A stretch of DNA of 54,662 bases from positions 1 through 54,662 of the forward strand of contig NZ_JAUYEY010000041.1 of NCBI RefSeq assembly GCF_030689685.1. The letters run 5' to 3'. Under the pieces are notes generated by a model. That model saw nothing but the letters and a program-made list of their open reading frames with translations. It had not been told where the DNA came from and searched no databases. The stretch is from Polaromonas sp. (lineage in GTDB: Bacteria; Pseudomonadota; Gammaproteobacteria; Burkholderiales; Burkholderiaceae_C). The first letter of the stretch is position 1. Each line of letters opens with the position of its first letter. The position numbers and the translations under genes were made by a program. Shown here piece by piece: positions 8,166-16,311 of the stretch.

Positions 8166-9140
8166 ATGAACAATATCGAATCTTTTGCCACCGGCCCCAT
8201 GTGGGCCGGCTTTATTGCCTTCGTGATTGCCATGCTGGCCCTGGACCTGTTCGTCCTCGGTGGCAACAAGGCCCACCGTGTCACGGTCAAGGAGGCCGGG
8301 AGCTGGGTCGTGGCCTGGATGACCCTGGCCCTCACCTTCGGCGCCCTGTTGTGGTGGTACCTGGACGGAACGGCCGGCCGCGAGATGGCCAACCGCAAGG
8401 CGCTGGAGTTCTTTACCGGCTACCTCATCGAACAGACCTTGTCGGTGGACAACATGTTCGTGTTCGTCATGATCTTCACCTACTTCGCGGTGCCGCCCGA
8501 GCTACAGCGGCGCGTTCTGTTGTATGGGGTGATAGGTGCGATTGTCATGCGCGCCGGCATGATTTTGGCCGGGGTCTGGCTGGTGTCGGAATTTGCCTGG
8601 ATTCTGTACGTGTTCGGCCTGTTCCTGGTAGTAACCGGAATCAAGATGTTGGTGATGGCCGATAAAAAACCCGACCTGGAGAAGAACCCCGTGTTGCGCT
8701 GGCTGCGCGGCCACATGCGCATCACTCCGGGCTTTCATGGCGAGAAGTTCTTCGTCCGCATCAACGGTCTGCGTTATGCGACGCCGATGTTCCTGGTGCT
8801 GGTGATGATCGAGGTCAGCGACCTGGTTTTTGCGGTTGACAGTATTCCGGCCATCTTCGCGGTCACCAACGACCCGTTCATCATATTCACCTCCAACATC
8901 TTCGCTATCATGGGTTTGCGGGCGCTGTATTTTCTGCTGGCCGACATGGCTGAACGCTTTCACCTGCTCAAGTACGGCCTGGCGCTGGTGCTGGTCTTCA
9001 TAGGCGGCAAGATGCTGGTCATGCCCTGGTTCCATATGCCCGTGCAGTGGTCTCTGGCGATTGTCGGTTCGATCATTTTGATTTCCGTGATTCTCAGTTT
9101 GAAGTTTTCGGGTCGAACCCTCTCAAGGACCAAATCATGA
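8166..9140 (+). CDS. TerC-family integral membrane protein (copy 2)
   Basis: The protein is 324 residues from ATG 8166 (MNNIESFATGPMW); a TTG at 8061 would add a non-conserved leader and is less likely. It carries the same TerC signatures as the preceding gene: ALDLFVLG, GYLIEQTLSVDNMFVFVMIF and LVFAVDSIPAIFAVTNDPFI. Copy 1 has an insertion near HGNAFFVQAPDPVSGKPVRW that copy 2 lacks. The stop overlaps the start of the UspA gene (ATGA at 9137-9140), so the two are translated as a unit. Mn2+ or other metal export is the family expectation. Confidence 0.9.
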   Translation: MNNIESFATGPMWAGFIAFVIAMLALDLFVLGGNKAHRVTVKEAGSWVVAWMTLALTFGALLWWYLDGTAGREMANRKALEFFTGYLIEQTLSVDNMFVFVMIFTYFAVPPELQRRVLLYGVIGAIVMRAGMILAGVWLVSEFAWILYVFGLFLVVTGIKMLVMADKKPDLEKNPVLRWLRGHMRITPGFHGEKFFVRINGLRYATPMFLVLVMIEVSDLVFAVDSIPAIFAVTNDPFIIFTSNIFAIMGLRALYFLLADMAERFHLLKYGLALVLVFIGGKMLVMPWFHMPVQWSLAIVGSIILISVILSLKFSGRTLSRTKS

Positions 9141-9652
9141 GTAAAGTTGCATTGCAGGACGACATGCCCGTGCCTGTTATTGAGCAGCGTGACGACATGG
9201 GAAGGCTTGTTGCCGTCGCCTGGAAGGGCGTGGCGAGCGATGAAGCCGCAGGCAATGATCGCTGGCTCGTGGCGGTGGATGGCTCAGCCTGCTCCCTGCG
9301 CGCTGTCGAGATGGTCGGGCGCATGGCTGCTGTGGAGCAGGGCGCCGGGGTCGATCTGGTCCACGTTCAGTCCTGGCTGAACAAAGAGGCTGCAGAGACC
9401 GAACTGGCGCGGCGCGGCTGGGCAGCAACCGCACAGGCGCGTCGGTTCCTCGACGCGGCAGGCGTCAGTTGGCGTCTGCAGTCCCTCATGGGGGAAGAGG
9501 CCCCGGAGATTGTCCGCCTGGCTGAGGCACTCGGCAGTCGCGGCATTGCCATGGGTTCGCGCGGGCAGACGGCTGCCGAATCCGTGTTGCTCGGGTCGGT
9601 GGCCTACAAGGTGGTGCACCTGGCCAAATCATCCGTCCTGTTGGTGCGGTGA
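9137..9652 (+). CDS. UspA-family universal stress protein
   Basis: The 171-residue protein starts at the ATG that overlaps the TerC stop. It shows the Usp alpha/beta fold: WLVAVDGSACSLRAVE at the first strand, and the C-terminal nucleotide loop GSRGQTAAESVLLGSVAYKVVHLAKSSVLLV, which corresponds to the G-2X-G-9X-G(S/T) ATP-binding motif. An extra N-terminal stretch of about 45 residues precedes the domain. It sits between the TerC pair and SbtA, so it may link stress or energy state to metal and bicarbonate transport. Confidence 0.85.
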   Translation: MSKVALQDDMPVPVIEQRDDMGRLVAVAWKGVASDEAAGNDRWLVAVDGSACSLRAVEMVGRMAAVEQGAGVDLVHVQSWLNKEAAETELARRGWAATAQARRFLDAAGVSWRLQSLMGEEAPEIVRLAEALGSRGIAMGSRGQTAAESVLLGSVAYKVVHLAKSSVLLVR

Positions 9653-9674
9653 GGCGCTCGACGGTCCAGGATCC

Positions 9675-10625
9675 ATGATGTCCAGCTTTGAACCCGTCAT
9701 CCTCTTCTTCTTGCTGGGCGCGCTGGCTGGTTTCGTGCGTTCGGATCTCAAGATACCGGGCGTCCTTTACGAGTCGTTGAGCATCTTCCTGCTGCTCGCC
9801 ATCGGCCTCAAAGGAGGTGTCGAGCTTGCGCGTTATCCGCTGTCAGAAGTAGCCCTGCCAGCGTTGTGGGTGGTAGCGGTGGGCGCGCTGATTCCCCTGG
9901 TTGCCTACCCGGTGCTACGCAAGCTGGGGAGCCTTTCCCGCGCCGATGCAGGGTCGATCGCCGGACACTATGGTTCGGTGAGTGTGGTGACCTTCGCGGT
10001 AGGCGCGGCTTATCTCGCCCGGCTGGGCGAGACCGCAGAGGGCTACATGGTGGTCTTTCTCGTGCTGCTCGAGTTTCCCGCCCTGGTCATCGGCGTATTG
10101 CTGGCGCGGCGTGAGGAGCGTGACATGCCCTGGCGGCAGGTCTTGCACGAGGTGTTTGCCGGTAAAAGTATTGTGCTGTTGGTAGGTGGCCTGGTCATTG
10201 GCTGGATGGCTGGTGCCGGCGGCATCGCCCCCCTGGACCGCCTGTTCTTCGATCTCTTCAAAGGTGTGCTTGCGTTTTTTCTGCTTGAAATGGGCCTGGT
10301 GGTCGCGCGGCGTTTTGGTGAATTGCGTCGCGCCGGCATGTTCCTGATCGCGTTTGCTGTCCTGATGCCGCTGGCGGCGGCGGGCCTGGGCCTGCTCACT
10401 GGCTGGTGGCTGGGCCTGTCGGTGGGCGGCATCACGCTGCTGGCCACGCTGTATGCCAGCGCGTCCTACATTGCCGCGCCGGCGGCCATGCGCATCGCCG
10501 TGCCGCAGGCCAACCCCGCGCTGTCGATAGGCGCGGCTCTCGGCATCACCTTTCCGTTCAACCTGATTGTGGGCATTCCGCTGTATCACCGGCTGGCCCG
10601 GTCGCTTCACACCCTGGGAGTTTGA
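9675..10625 (+). CDS. sbtA: SbtA-type sodium-dependent bicarbonate transporter permease
   Basis: The protein is about 316 residues with roughly ten membrane helices. Family features visible are the N-terminal FEPVILFFLLGALAGFVRSD, the pair of inverted-repeat segments GIGLKGGVEL-like (AIGLKGGVELA) and FLLEMGLVVARR, and SIAGHYGSVSVVTFAVGAAYL. SbtA proteins import HCO3- with Na+. The gene is followed after four bases by a PII-like SbtB gene, the standard partner. Start choice between ATG 9675 and ATG 9678 is open. Its presence in a presumably heterotrophic or facultative betaproteobacterium points to a need for inorganic carbon. Confidence 0.85.
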   Translation: MMSSFEPVILFFLLGALAGFVRSDLKIPGVLYESLSIFLLLAIGLKGGVELARYPLSEVALPALWVVAVGALIPLVAYPVLRKLGSLSRADAGSIAGHYGSVSVVTFAVGAAYLARLGETAEGYMVVFLVLLEFPALVIGVLLARREERDMPWRQVLHEVFAGKSIVLLVGGLVIGWMAGAGGIAPLDRLFFDLFKGVLAFFLLEMGLVVARRFGELRRAGMFLIAFAVLMPLAAAGLGLLTGWWLGLSVGGITLLATLYASASYIAAPAAMRIAVPQANPALSIGAALGITFPFNLIVGIPLYHRLARSLHTLGV

Positions 10626-10629
10626 AACC

Positions 10630-10932
10630 ATGGAAATGACTGCCCGCAAACTCCTGACGATCATCACCGAGGCTACCATCGAAGACACCCTGGTTCGGGA
10701 ACTTGAGCAACTGGGTGCGCGCGGCTACACCATCACCGATGCACGCGGCAAGGGCAGCGGCGGCAAGCGCGACGCCACCTGGGGGCCGCAGGCAAACATA
10801 CGGCTGGAGGTGCTGTGTGACGTGGCGACAGCGCACGCGATCTGTGCTGCGCTGAGCGAGCGCTACTCTGACAACTACTCGATGGTGATGTACGTTGGTG
10901 AGGTGGACGTGCTGAGGCCCTTGAAGTTCTGA
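10630..10932 (+). CDS. sbtB: PII-like SbtB regulator of the bicarbonate transporter
   Basis: The 100-residue protein has the ferredoxin-like PII fold expected of SbtB: beta strand ARKLLTIITEATIEDTLV, a short T-loop region (DARGKGSGGKRDATWGP) and the second repeat RLEVLCDVATAHAICAAL ending in VGEVDVLRP. SbtB binds adenine nucleotides, including cAMP, and closes SbtA. The T-loop lacks the uridylylated tyrosine of GlnB. It lies four bases after sbtA, so the two form a bicistron. An ATG two codons downstream could also be used. Confidence 0.85.
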   Translation: MEMTARKLLTIITEATIEDTLVRELEQLGARGYTITDARGKGSGGKRDATWGPQANIRLEVLCDVATAHAICAALSERYSDNYSMVMYVGEVDVLRPLKF

Positions 10933-11022
10933 CTATCGCCTCCGGATCGCTCATTCAGCGCGCCTGCAGGCTTAAAGTTTAAGAAAAAAAGGCCTTCAGC
11001 CCATACCCTACGGTTATATGCA

Positions 11023-11072
11023 GCTATTTATTTGATAGCAATTCGCAATCTTTCCAAGGGCGCCGGCTGGTA
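11023..11072. repeat. Dispersed intergenic repeat, copy A
   Basis: The core GCTATTTATTTGATAGC (11023-11039) is nearly palindromic and is followed by a GCGCC...GGCTGG block. Related elements occur at 45382 and 46107. This one sits in the 219-base spacer between sbtB and the reductase gene at 11152, where I see nothing else. Confidence 0.55.
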
Positions 11073-11151
11073 GGAGGTTATCTTCCGTAAACCGCGTAGG
11101 ACAGCGCCTAGACAACGGTTTGCTCCACGGGCGCCTGCCTACACTGGCCGA

Positions 11152-12222
11152 ATGACCGATATCCGCAAAGGCCAGGCGCCGGCCGTTTTGTCGCGCAGCA
11201 CTTTCCACGAACGCTTTATGCAGTCCTTCATGGACCCGGCCTTCCAGGCCGAGGAAGAAGCCATCTCGCGGGTCGAGCAGATTGCCTGGGATGCCTACAA
11301 AGAGGGCCGCAAGGCGCCGGTGACGCGCAAGGCTGGCCGCGCTTATGCCGACCCCGGCCACGACCTGTCGGTGGAATGGTTGGACGCGAAAAGCCGCATC
11401 AACAAGGCTGCCGTAGCGTGGAAGAAACCGGCAACGCCCTCCCGCGTGTTGCTGATCTGCGGTTCGGCCCGCAACGACGGCACCTGTCCCGGCGAAATCT
11501 CCAAGACCTTCCGCATGGTCGAGTGGGCGCAGAAGGTATTGAAGAAGGAGAAGATGGTGACCGACGTGCTGGACCTGAGCCTGCTCACATCAAGCTACCA
11601 TCTGAACATTCACCCATGCAAGGGCTGTGCGTCGACCGCGATGCCGCTGTGCCACTGGCCTTGCAGTTGTTACCCCAACCATTCGCTGGGCCAGACCAGC
11701 GACTGGATGAACGAGATCTACGAACGCTGGACCGCAGCGCACGCCGTCATCATCATGACACCGGTGTACTGGTACCAGTCGCCAAGCCCGCTCAAACTCA
11801 TGATCGACCGGCTGGTCTGCGCCGACGGCGGCAACCCCGACCCGACCACCACCCACGGCAAAAAACCGGCCGAGGCCAAGGCGCTCGAACTCCAAGGCTG
11901 GGACTACCCCAAACACCTGGCCGGGCGGGTGTACGGTCTGGTGGTGCATGGCGACGTGGCCGGCATTGAGGGCTCGCGGCGCGGCCTGTCGGACTGGCTG
12001 GACTGGATGGGGCTGATAGATGCGGGCAGCCAGGCCCGGTTGGACCGGTATGTTGGTTATTACGAGCCGTATGCAACCAGCCACCAGGCACTGGACGCCG
12101 ACACCGCCATGCAGGGCGAGGTGCGCAACGTGGCTGCGGCGGTGGCGAATGCGGTGAAGGAACTGCGCGCCGGAAAACTGTCGCAGCTCGACCAGGGCCT
12201 GGCGCGGCAGCGGTCCAAATAA
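11152..12222 (+). CDS. Flavodoxin-fold NAD(P)H-dependent oxidoreductase
   Basis: The 356-residue protein holds a flavodoxin-like FMN-reductase domain from about residue 98: SRVLLICGSARNDGTCPG (phosphate-binding loop), a cysteine-rich stretch with CKGCASTAMPLCHWPCSCYP (about residues 157-178), and the substrate-loop motif TPVYWYQSPSPLKLMIDR. The first 95 residues are an extra helical domain. Family members use FMN to reduce quinones, azo compounds or metals. The five-cysteine cluster is unusual for simple reductases and could bind iron-sulfur or metal. The gene stands alone. Confidence 0.75.
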   Translation: MTDIRKGQAPAVLSRSTFHERFMQSFMDPAFQAEEEAISRVEQIAWDAYKEGRKAPVTRKAGRAYADPGHDLSVEWLDAKSRINKAAVAWKKPATPSRVLLICGSARNDGTCPGEISKTFRMVEWAQKVLKKEKMVTDVLDLSLLTSSYHLNIHPCKGCASTAMPLCHWPCSCYPNHSLGQTSDWMNEIYERWTAAHAVIIMTPVYWYQSPSPLKLMIDRLVCADGGNPDPTTTHGKKPAEAKALELQGWDYPKHLAGRVYGLVVHGDVAGIEGSRRGLSDWLDWMGLIDAGSQARLDRYVGYYEPYATSHQALDADTAMQGEVRNVAAAVANAVKELRAGKLSQLDQGLARQRSK

Positions 12223-12235
12223 CTCACACAGTTTG

Positions 12236-12540
12236 TCAGGCGGGCGCGGCGTTTTCCTTGGCGCGCATCTTGGCGCCAATGTACTCACTGTGCGTGACGT
12301 GAAGCAGCCCGGCGACCTTGCTGATCAGGCGGTTCTTGCGCGCATCCAGGTGCGCGTCGGCATAGGCCACCCGCCGCATGTTTTCAATGACTTCAATTTT
12401 TTGCGGATGTATTGAGTGCTCGTTCAGGGTGGTGGTAAAGCGGCGGTAATCGTGCGTTGTTTTGGCCGTCTCCTCGGCCAGCTCCAACAAGCGCGCGATC
12501 TTGTCATCGGCCAGCGCGAATTTTTCTCGCAGCGAGCCCA
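12236..12540 (-). pseudogene. TerB-family gene, 5'-truncated
   Basis: The reading frame gives the C-terminal half of a TerB/COG4103-type protein: LREKFALADDKIARLLELAE, then HPQKIEVIENMRRVAYADAH and SKVAGLLHVTHSEYIGAKM. The N-terminal half, about 65 residues in relatives, is absent: the homology stops near 12535 where a decarboxylase-like remnant begins on the other strand. No good start codon lies at the break. It is therefore a remnant. Its sequence differs from the TerB-like protein at 6414. Confidence 0.65.
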
Positions 12541-12960
12541 AGCTGGTGCAGGCGCTGGCGCAACTCAATGCGGCGGTGATGGACCCGGCCGGCGAGGTCG
12601 ATCTGGGTTTTCGGCGCCTCATCGGCCATGTGCTGAGCAAGGTAGCCGGTTGCCTGTACTGCCAAGCGCACACCTTGCGGGGGCTAAAAATTTCGGTATC
12701 AGCGACGCCAAGCGGGCCGAGGTCTGGACCTATCAGACGAGTTCGCTGTACAACGAGAAAGAGCGGCTGGCGCTTGACTTTGCACGGGTGGCTGCGAGCC
12801 AGCCCAACGCGGTCACCGACGAACAGTTTGCACAGTTGCAGCAGCACTGGAGCGACAGCGAGATCACCGAGATGCTTGGGGTGTGGCCATGTTCGCCTTC
12901 CTCAACCGCTGGAACGACACCATGGGAACGCCGCGGGAGGTCAGCCCGACAGCGGTGGCC
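12541..12960 (+). pseudogene. Carboxymuconolactone decarboxylase (AhpD-like) remnant with two frameshifts
   Basis: Three frames together rebuild one protein: AAVMDPAGEVDLGFRRLIG through the catalytic CLYCQAHTL (frame from about 12545), then AKNFGISDAKRAEVWTYQTS to EITEMLGV (next frame), then AMFAFLNRWNDTMGTP. The CxxC and the His of QAH, the family's redox residues, are intact. Each step is best explained by loss of one base, the second clearly within GGGGTGTGGCC where GTGGTGGCC is expected. The 5' end is missing and abuts the TerB remnant head-on. Confidence 0.7.
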
Positions 12961-13186
12961 GCCAGAAGGCCTGCCTGCGCAGACTCCCATCGCGGCAGAG
13001 CCTCTTGCAGGGCAAGCCGGTCTTTGTCGCTCAGGACAATGCTGCGCGCCCGGCGGTCTGCGGCATCCACCCCGACATTCACCAGCCCGCGCCCGGTCAG
13101 GGGTTTCAATGCAGCGACCACTGTGGTGCGGTCCATGCCGAGTGCGTTGGAGAGTTCGCCCATGCTGATCAGCGCATTTGCCCGCC
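12945..13186 (-). pseudogene. MarR-family regulator remnant
   Basis: The frame codes the DNA-binding part of a MarR protein: ISMGELSNALGMDRTTVVAA, LKPLTGRGLVNVGVDAADRR (wing) and IVLSDKDRLALQEALPRWES. The usual 45-50 N-terminal residues are missing, with an in-frame TGA just upstream of ANALIS. The C-terminal dimerisation helix runs into the convergent decarboxylase remnant near 12945. Both ends are lost, so it is not expected to work. Relatives often regulate a neighbouring decarboxylase-type gene, as the remnant next door suggests. Confidence 0.65.
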
Positions 13187-13323
13187 ACCTTACAGCTCAG
13201 GGCCTCTGCGATTTCGGAAATTCTGAAGGAACCGATTGAAGGCGAACGAGTCGAACTCATGAAACTCTGCATTCAGACGAAATCAAGTCCTCCCGCTCAA
13301 TAACCCCACTCAGGAGAAACACT

Positions 13324-13713
13324 ATGTATGGATTTCACGCGACGCTCAATCTTTCGTTTGACGAGGCCGTGGAGCGCGTCACGGCGGCACTAAAGCACGA
13401 AGGCTTCGGCGTCCTGAGCGACATCGACATTCGGGGCGCGATGAAAGAAAAGCTCGGAATCGACATGCCACCGTACCGTATCCTTGGTGCCTGCAACCCG
13501 CCGCTAGCGCACAAGGCCTTGCAGGCCGACCCTGACATCGGCTTGCTGCTTCCCTGCAACATAGTTGTTCGACAGGAAGCCGAAGGTCAGATCACCGTCG
13601 CGTTCATCGATCCGATGGTGATGATGGAGATGGTGAAACAACCCGAGGTCCAGCATGTTGCGAAGGACGCGGCGCAGCGGCTGCGGCAGGTCTGTGAAAG
13701 TCTCGGGCAGTGA
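13324..13713 (+). CDS. DUF302 domain protein
   Basis: The 129-residue protein starts at ATG 13324 after AGGAG. It matches the DUF302 fold: FHATLNLSFDEAVERVTAAL, KHEGFGVLSDIDIRGAMKEK, YRILGACNPPLAHKALQADP and the end VAFIDPMVMM. The cysteine in GACNPP is the conserved one. The biochemical role of the family is unknown, but members sit often in sulfur and metal loci. It is intact between a decayed regulator and an IS remnant that was inserted just downstream (from about 13735). Confidence 0.85.
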   Translation: MYGFHATLNLSFDEAVERVTAALKHEGFGVLSDIDIRGAMKEKLGIDMPPYRILGACNPPLAHKALQADPDIGLLLPCNIVVRQEAEGQITVAFIDPMVMMEMVKQPEVQHVAKDAAQRLRQVCESLGQ

Positions 13714-13734
13714 GGTATGGATTCAATTCCTCCC

Positions 13735-14249
13735 AGTTGACTTCGGGCGTTGGACGATTCGCGCTGATTGTTTTCGATGATGTGGTCGATGGCTGCCTTG
13801 TTGGCGCCGATCTTGTCCATAGTCACCTTCTCAGGAACCTCATTCGCACGCATGGCCTTCTCGAAAAACCGCATCGCTGCCTTCTTGTCACGCCTGGCAG
13901 TCAGTAAGAAGTCAACGGTCTTGCCTGCCTTGTCTACTGCACGATAAAGGTACTTCCACTGGCCATTGACTTTGATATAGGTCTCGTCCATTCGCCAGCT
14001 CTCACCCACTGGGCGTTTGTGTCTGCGAAACACCTTTTCCAGCAGGGGCAGAAATCGAATCGCCCACCGGCTGATCGATGAATGGTCGACCTGTACGCCA
14101 CGCTCCTGCATCATTTCCTCAAGATGGCGGTAGCTCAGCGGATAAGCTGCGTATCAGCGGATGCATACCAGGATCACATCTATGGGAAAGCACATTCTTT
14201 TGGTGTCGAGCATGTCATGATCTTGCTTTGTTTTACAGTGAAGAAGCAT
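13735..14249 (-). mobile_element. IS6-family transposase, truncated and with a nonsense codon
   Basis: From ATG 14249 the frame gives MLLHCKTKQDHDML..., then ILVCIR, a TGA codon, and YAAYPLSYRHLEEMM. In IS6 relatives the residue at the TGA is tryptophan (RWY), so it looks like TGG to TGA. Beyond it the DDE domain continues: DHSSISRWAIRFLPLLEKVF, the first Asp in WRMDETYIKVNGQWKYLYRA, and the second in VTMDKIGANKAAI. Homology ends near 13735, before the third acidic residue (the N-x-VEQDH segment). The element is dead. No terminal inverted repeats were evident. Confidence 0.75.
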
Positions 14250-14431
14250 ACGTGTTCAGGCGCACCTGGTTAACGCGACAAAACCGGCGCAGCGGCACGC
14301 CATGCCCGCCAATAATCTGTTGTTGGTGGGCAAGGGCCTGACACATGCACGTTCAGCAGCTTCCTTTTTGACCTCCACGCACGAACCGACGCTCGAAGCC
14401 GCTGCATGCGCCGGGCAGGCGGTGATGGCAC

Positions 14432-15316
14432 CTATTTGTGACGCGGATCGAGCGCGTCGCGCAAACCATCGCCTAGCAGGTTGAACGACAGCACCAGCAG
14501 GAAGATCGACGCCCCGGGCCAGATCGCCATCCACGGCGAATTGTCGACATAATTTTTGGCGGTATTGAGCATGCTTCCCCAGCTCGGTGTCGGCGGCTGC
14601 TGGCCCAGACCCAGGAAGGAAAGACTTGCCTCCGCAATGATGGCCGCGGCAATGGCCAGGGTCGCCTGCACAATCAGCGGCGGAAGGATGTTCGGCAGGA
14701 TGTGCCGCAACGCGATCCGCCAGTGCGGATTGCCGACAGCGCGCGCCGCTTCGACGTAATCCTCGACCTTGACCGAGAGCACCTGCCCCCGCGTCAAGCG
14801 GATAAAGATGGGGGTGGCTGACACGCCGATGGCAATCATCGCATTGGTCAGGCTGGGGCCTAAAAAAGCGGCCAGCACAATGGCCAGAATCAAAAAAGGC
14901 ACCGCCAGCATGGCGTCGGTGAAGCGTGAAATCAGGCTGTCCGTCCAGCCCCCCACGTAACCGGCGAGCAGGCCGATGGGTACGCCCAATGCCATGGCAA
15001 TGCAGACCGACACCAGCCCGGCCATCAGCGAGGCTCTAGCGCCCCAGATGACGCGTGAAAGCACGTCGCGGCCAATTTCGTCGGTACCAAACAGATATTG
15101 GGCACTGGGCGCCTTGCGCACCGCACTCCAGCTGGTTTCTAGCGGATCCTGCGGCGCGATGCTGGGCGCGAAAAGCGCGATCGCGATAAAAAACACGACG
15201 ATCACCAGCCCGAGCATCGCGCCACGGCGACGCAGCAGGCGCCGCAAGGCACGCCGTGCCGGCGTCAGCTCACGCACCTCAACAGGCGGATTCGAATCGA
15301 CCACAATAGCACTCAT
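14432..15316 (-). CDS. dppC: Peptide ABC transporter permease, DppC type
   Basis: The 294-residue inner-membrane protein has an N-terminal membrane anchor (MLGLVIVVFFIAIALFAP), the OppC/DppC N-domain ending in LFGTDEIGRDVLSRVIWGAR, and the EAA cytoplasmic loop EAARAVGNPHWRIALRHILP that contacts the ATPases. It is the last gene of the operon, three bases after dppB. Together with dppB it forms the channel for peptides or related substrates. Downstream (14250-14431) I see no gene. Confidence 0.9.
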   Translation of the reverse strand: MSAIVVDSNPPVEVRELTPARRALRRLLRRRGAMLGLVIVVFFIAIALFAPSIAPQDPLETSWSAVRKAPSAQYLFGTDEIGRDVLSRVIWGARASLMAGLVSVCIAMALGVPIGLLAGYVGGWTDSLISRFTDAMLAVPFLILAIVLAAFLGPSLTNAMIAIGVSATPIFIRLTRGQVLSVKVEDYVEAARAVGNPHWRIALRHILPNILPPLIVQATLAIAAAIIAEASLSFLGLGQQPPTPSWGSMLNTAKNYVDNSPWMAIWPGASIFLLVLSFNLLGDGLRDALDPRHK

Positions 15317-15319
15317 GAC

Positions 15320-16261
15320 CTATCCTCGCAGACGCGGGTTGACAACAAAATAAGCGAGATCGGCCAATAAATTCAGCACAATGTATACCGTCGCTGTGAA
15401 AAGCACCACGCCTTGCACCACGGCATAGTCCCGGTTGAACACCGCGTCCACAATCAATTTTCCAAAGCCGGGGATTGAGAACACCTGCTCCGTCAGCACT
15501 GCGCCTGACAGCAGCGTGCCAAACTCCAGCGCGCTGAGTGTGATGATGGGCGTCAGCGCATTGCGCAGCGCATGCTTGAGCACGACCGCGCGTTCGCCAA
15601 GCCCCTTGGCGCGCGCAGTGCGTACGTAATCGGCGTTGAGCACCTGCAGCATGGCACTGCGGGTATGGCGCATCAGCACTGCGGCAATGGCATTGCCAAG
15701 CACAAAAGCGGGCATGATCATGGCGGCGAGATTGGCCTTCAGGTCTTCGAACGGGCTCACATAGCCCGATGCCGGCAACCATCCGAGCGATACCGAGAAC
15801 AGCAGGATCATCAGAATTCCGAGCCAGAAGTTCGGCGTCGACAATCCCCATAAGGCCACCACATTGGCCGCGTAATCCCAAACGGTATCCTTTGCAACCG
15901 CCGAAATGATGCCGGCGGGGATCCCGATCACCAGCGCAATCAGCATCGCCATCGACGCCAGCTGCAGCGTGACCGGCAGTTTTTCCAGAATCAGCTCGAG
16001 CACCGGTTTTTGAATCCGCAGCGATTCTCCGAGATCACCGGTAAATACGCCGCCGATCCAGTACGCATAACGCACCGGTAGCGGTTCGTCGAGATGCATT
16101 TTCTTTTGCAGGTAGGCGATCACATTCGGATCCTGGTCCTCACCGGCAAGCATGATGGCGGGGTCGCCCGGAAGCAGTTGCTGCAGCCCGAAAATAATAA
16201 CCGTCACAAAGAAGACCGTCGGGACGATGGCAATCAGCCGCCTGAGAAAGTAATGAAGCAT
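15320..16261 (-). CDS. dppB: Peptide ABC transporter permease, DppB type
   Basis: The protein is 313 residues from the ATG at 16261 (MLHYFLRRLIAIVPTVFFVT), the canonical DppB N terminus; an upstream in-frame start at 16279 adds six residues. Signatures are LLPGDPAIMLAGEDQDP, HLDEPLPVRYAYWIGGVFTG, DLGESLRIQKPV and the EAA loop VLNADYVRTARAKGLGERAV. Six membrane segments are visible. It pairs with the DppC permease downstream. Confidence 0.9.
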   Translation of the reverse strand: MLHYFLRRLIAIVPTVFFVTVIIFGLQQLLPGDPAIMLAGEDQDPNVIAYLQKKMHLDEPLPVRYAYWIGGVFTGDLGESLRIQKPVLELILEKLPVTLQLASMAMLIALVIGIPAGIISAVAKDTVWDYAANVVALWGLSTPNFWLGILMILLFSVSLGWLPASGYVSPFEDLKANLAAMIMPAFVLGNAIAAVLMRHTRSAMLQVLNADYVRTARAKGLGERAVVLKHALRNALTPIITLSALEFGTLLSGAVLTEQVFSIPGFGKLIVDAVFNRDYAVVQGVVLFTATVYIVLNLLADLAYFVVNPRLRG

Positions 16262-16311
16262 GGTGGTTCCGAAGCGCAACCGGGCTCGCAGCTACGAGCC
16301 CGGTTAACAAG

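Noticed and set aside
12236..12847. 203-codon minus-strand frame as one intact gene
   Set aside because: Only the last 100 residues match TerB; the first half is antisense to the decarboxylase remnant and has no homology.
14123..14160. tRNA-like string GGTAGCTCAGCGGATAAG on the plus strand
   Set aside because: It resembles a D-arm, but no acceptor, anticodon or T-arm follows, and the bases encode the PLSYRHLEE motif of the IS6 transposase on the minus strand.
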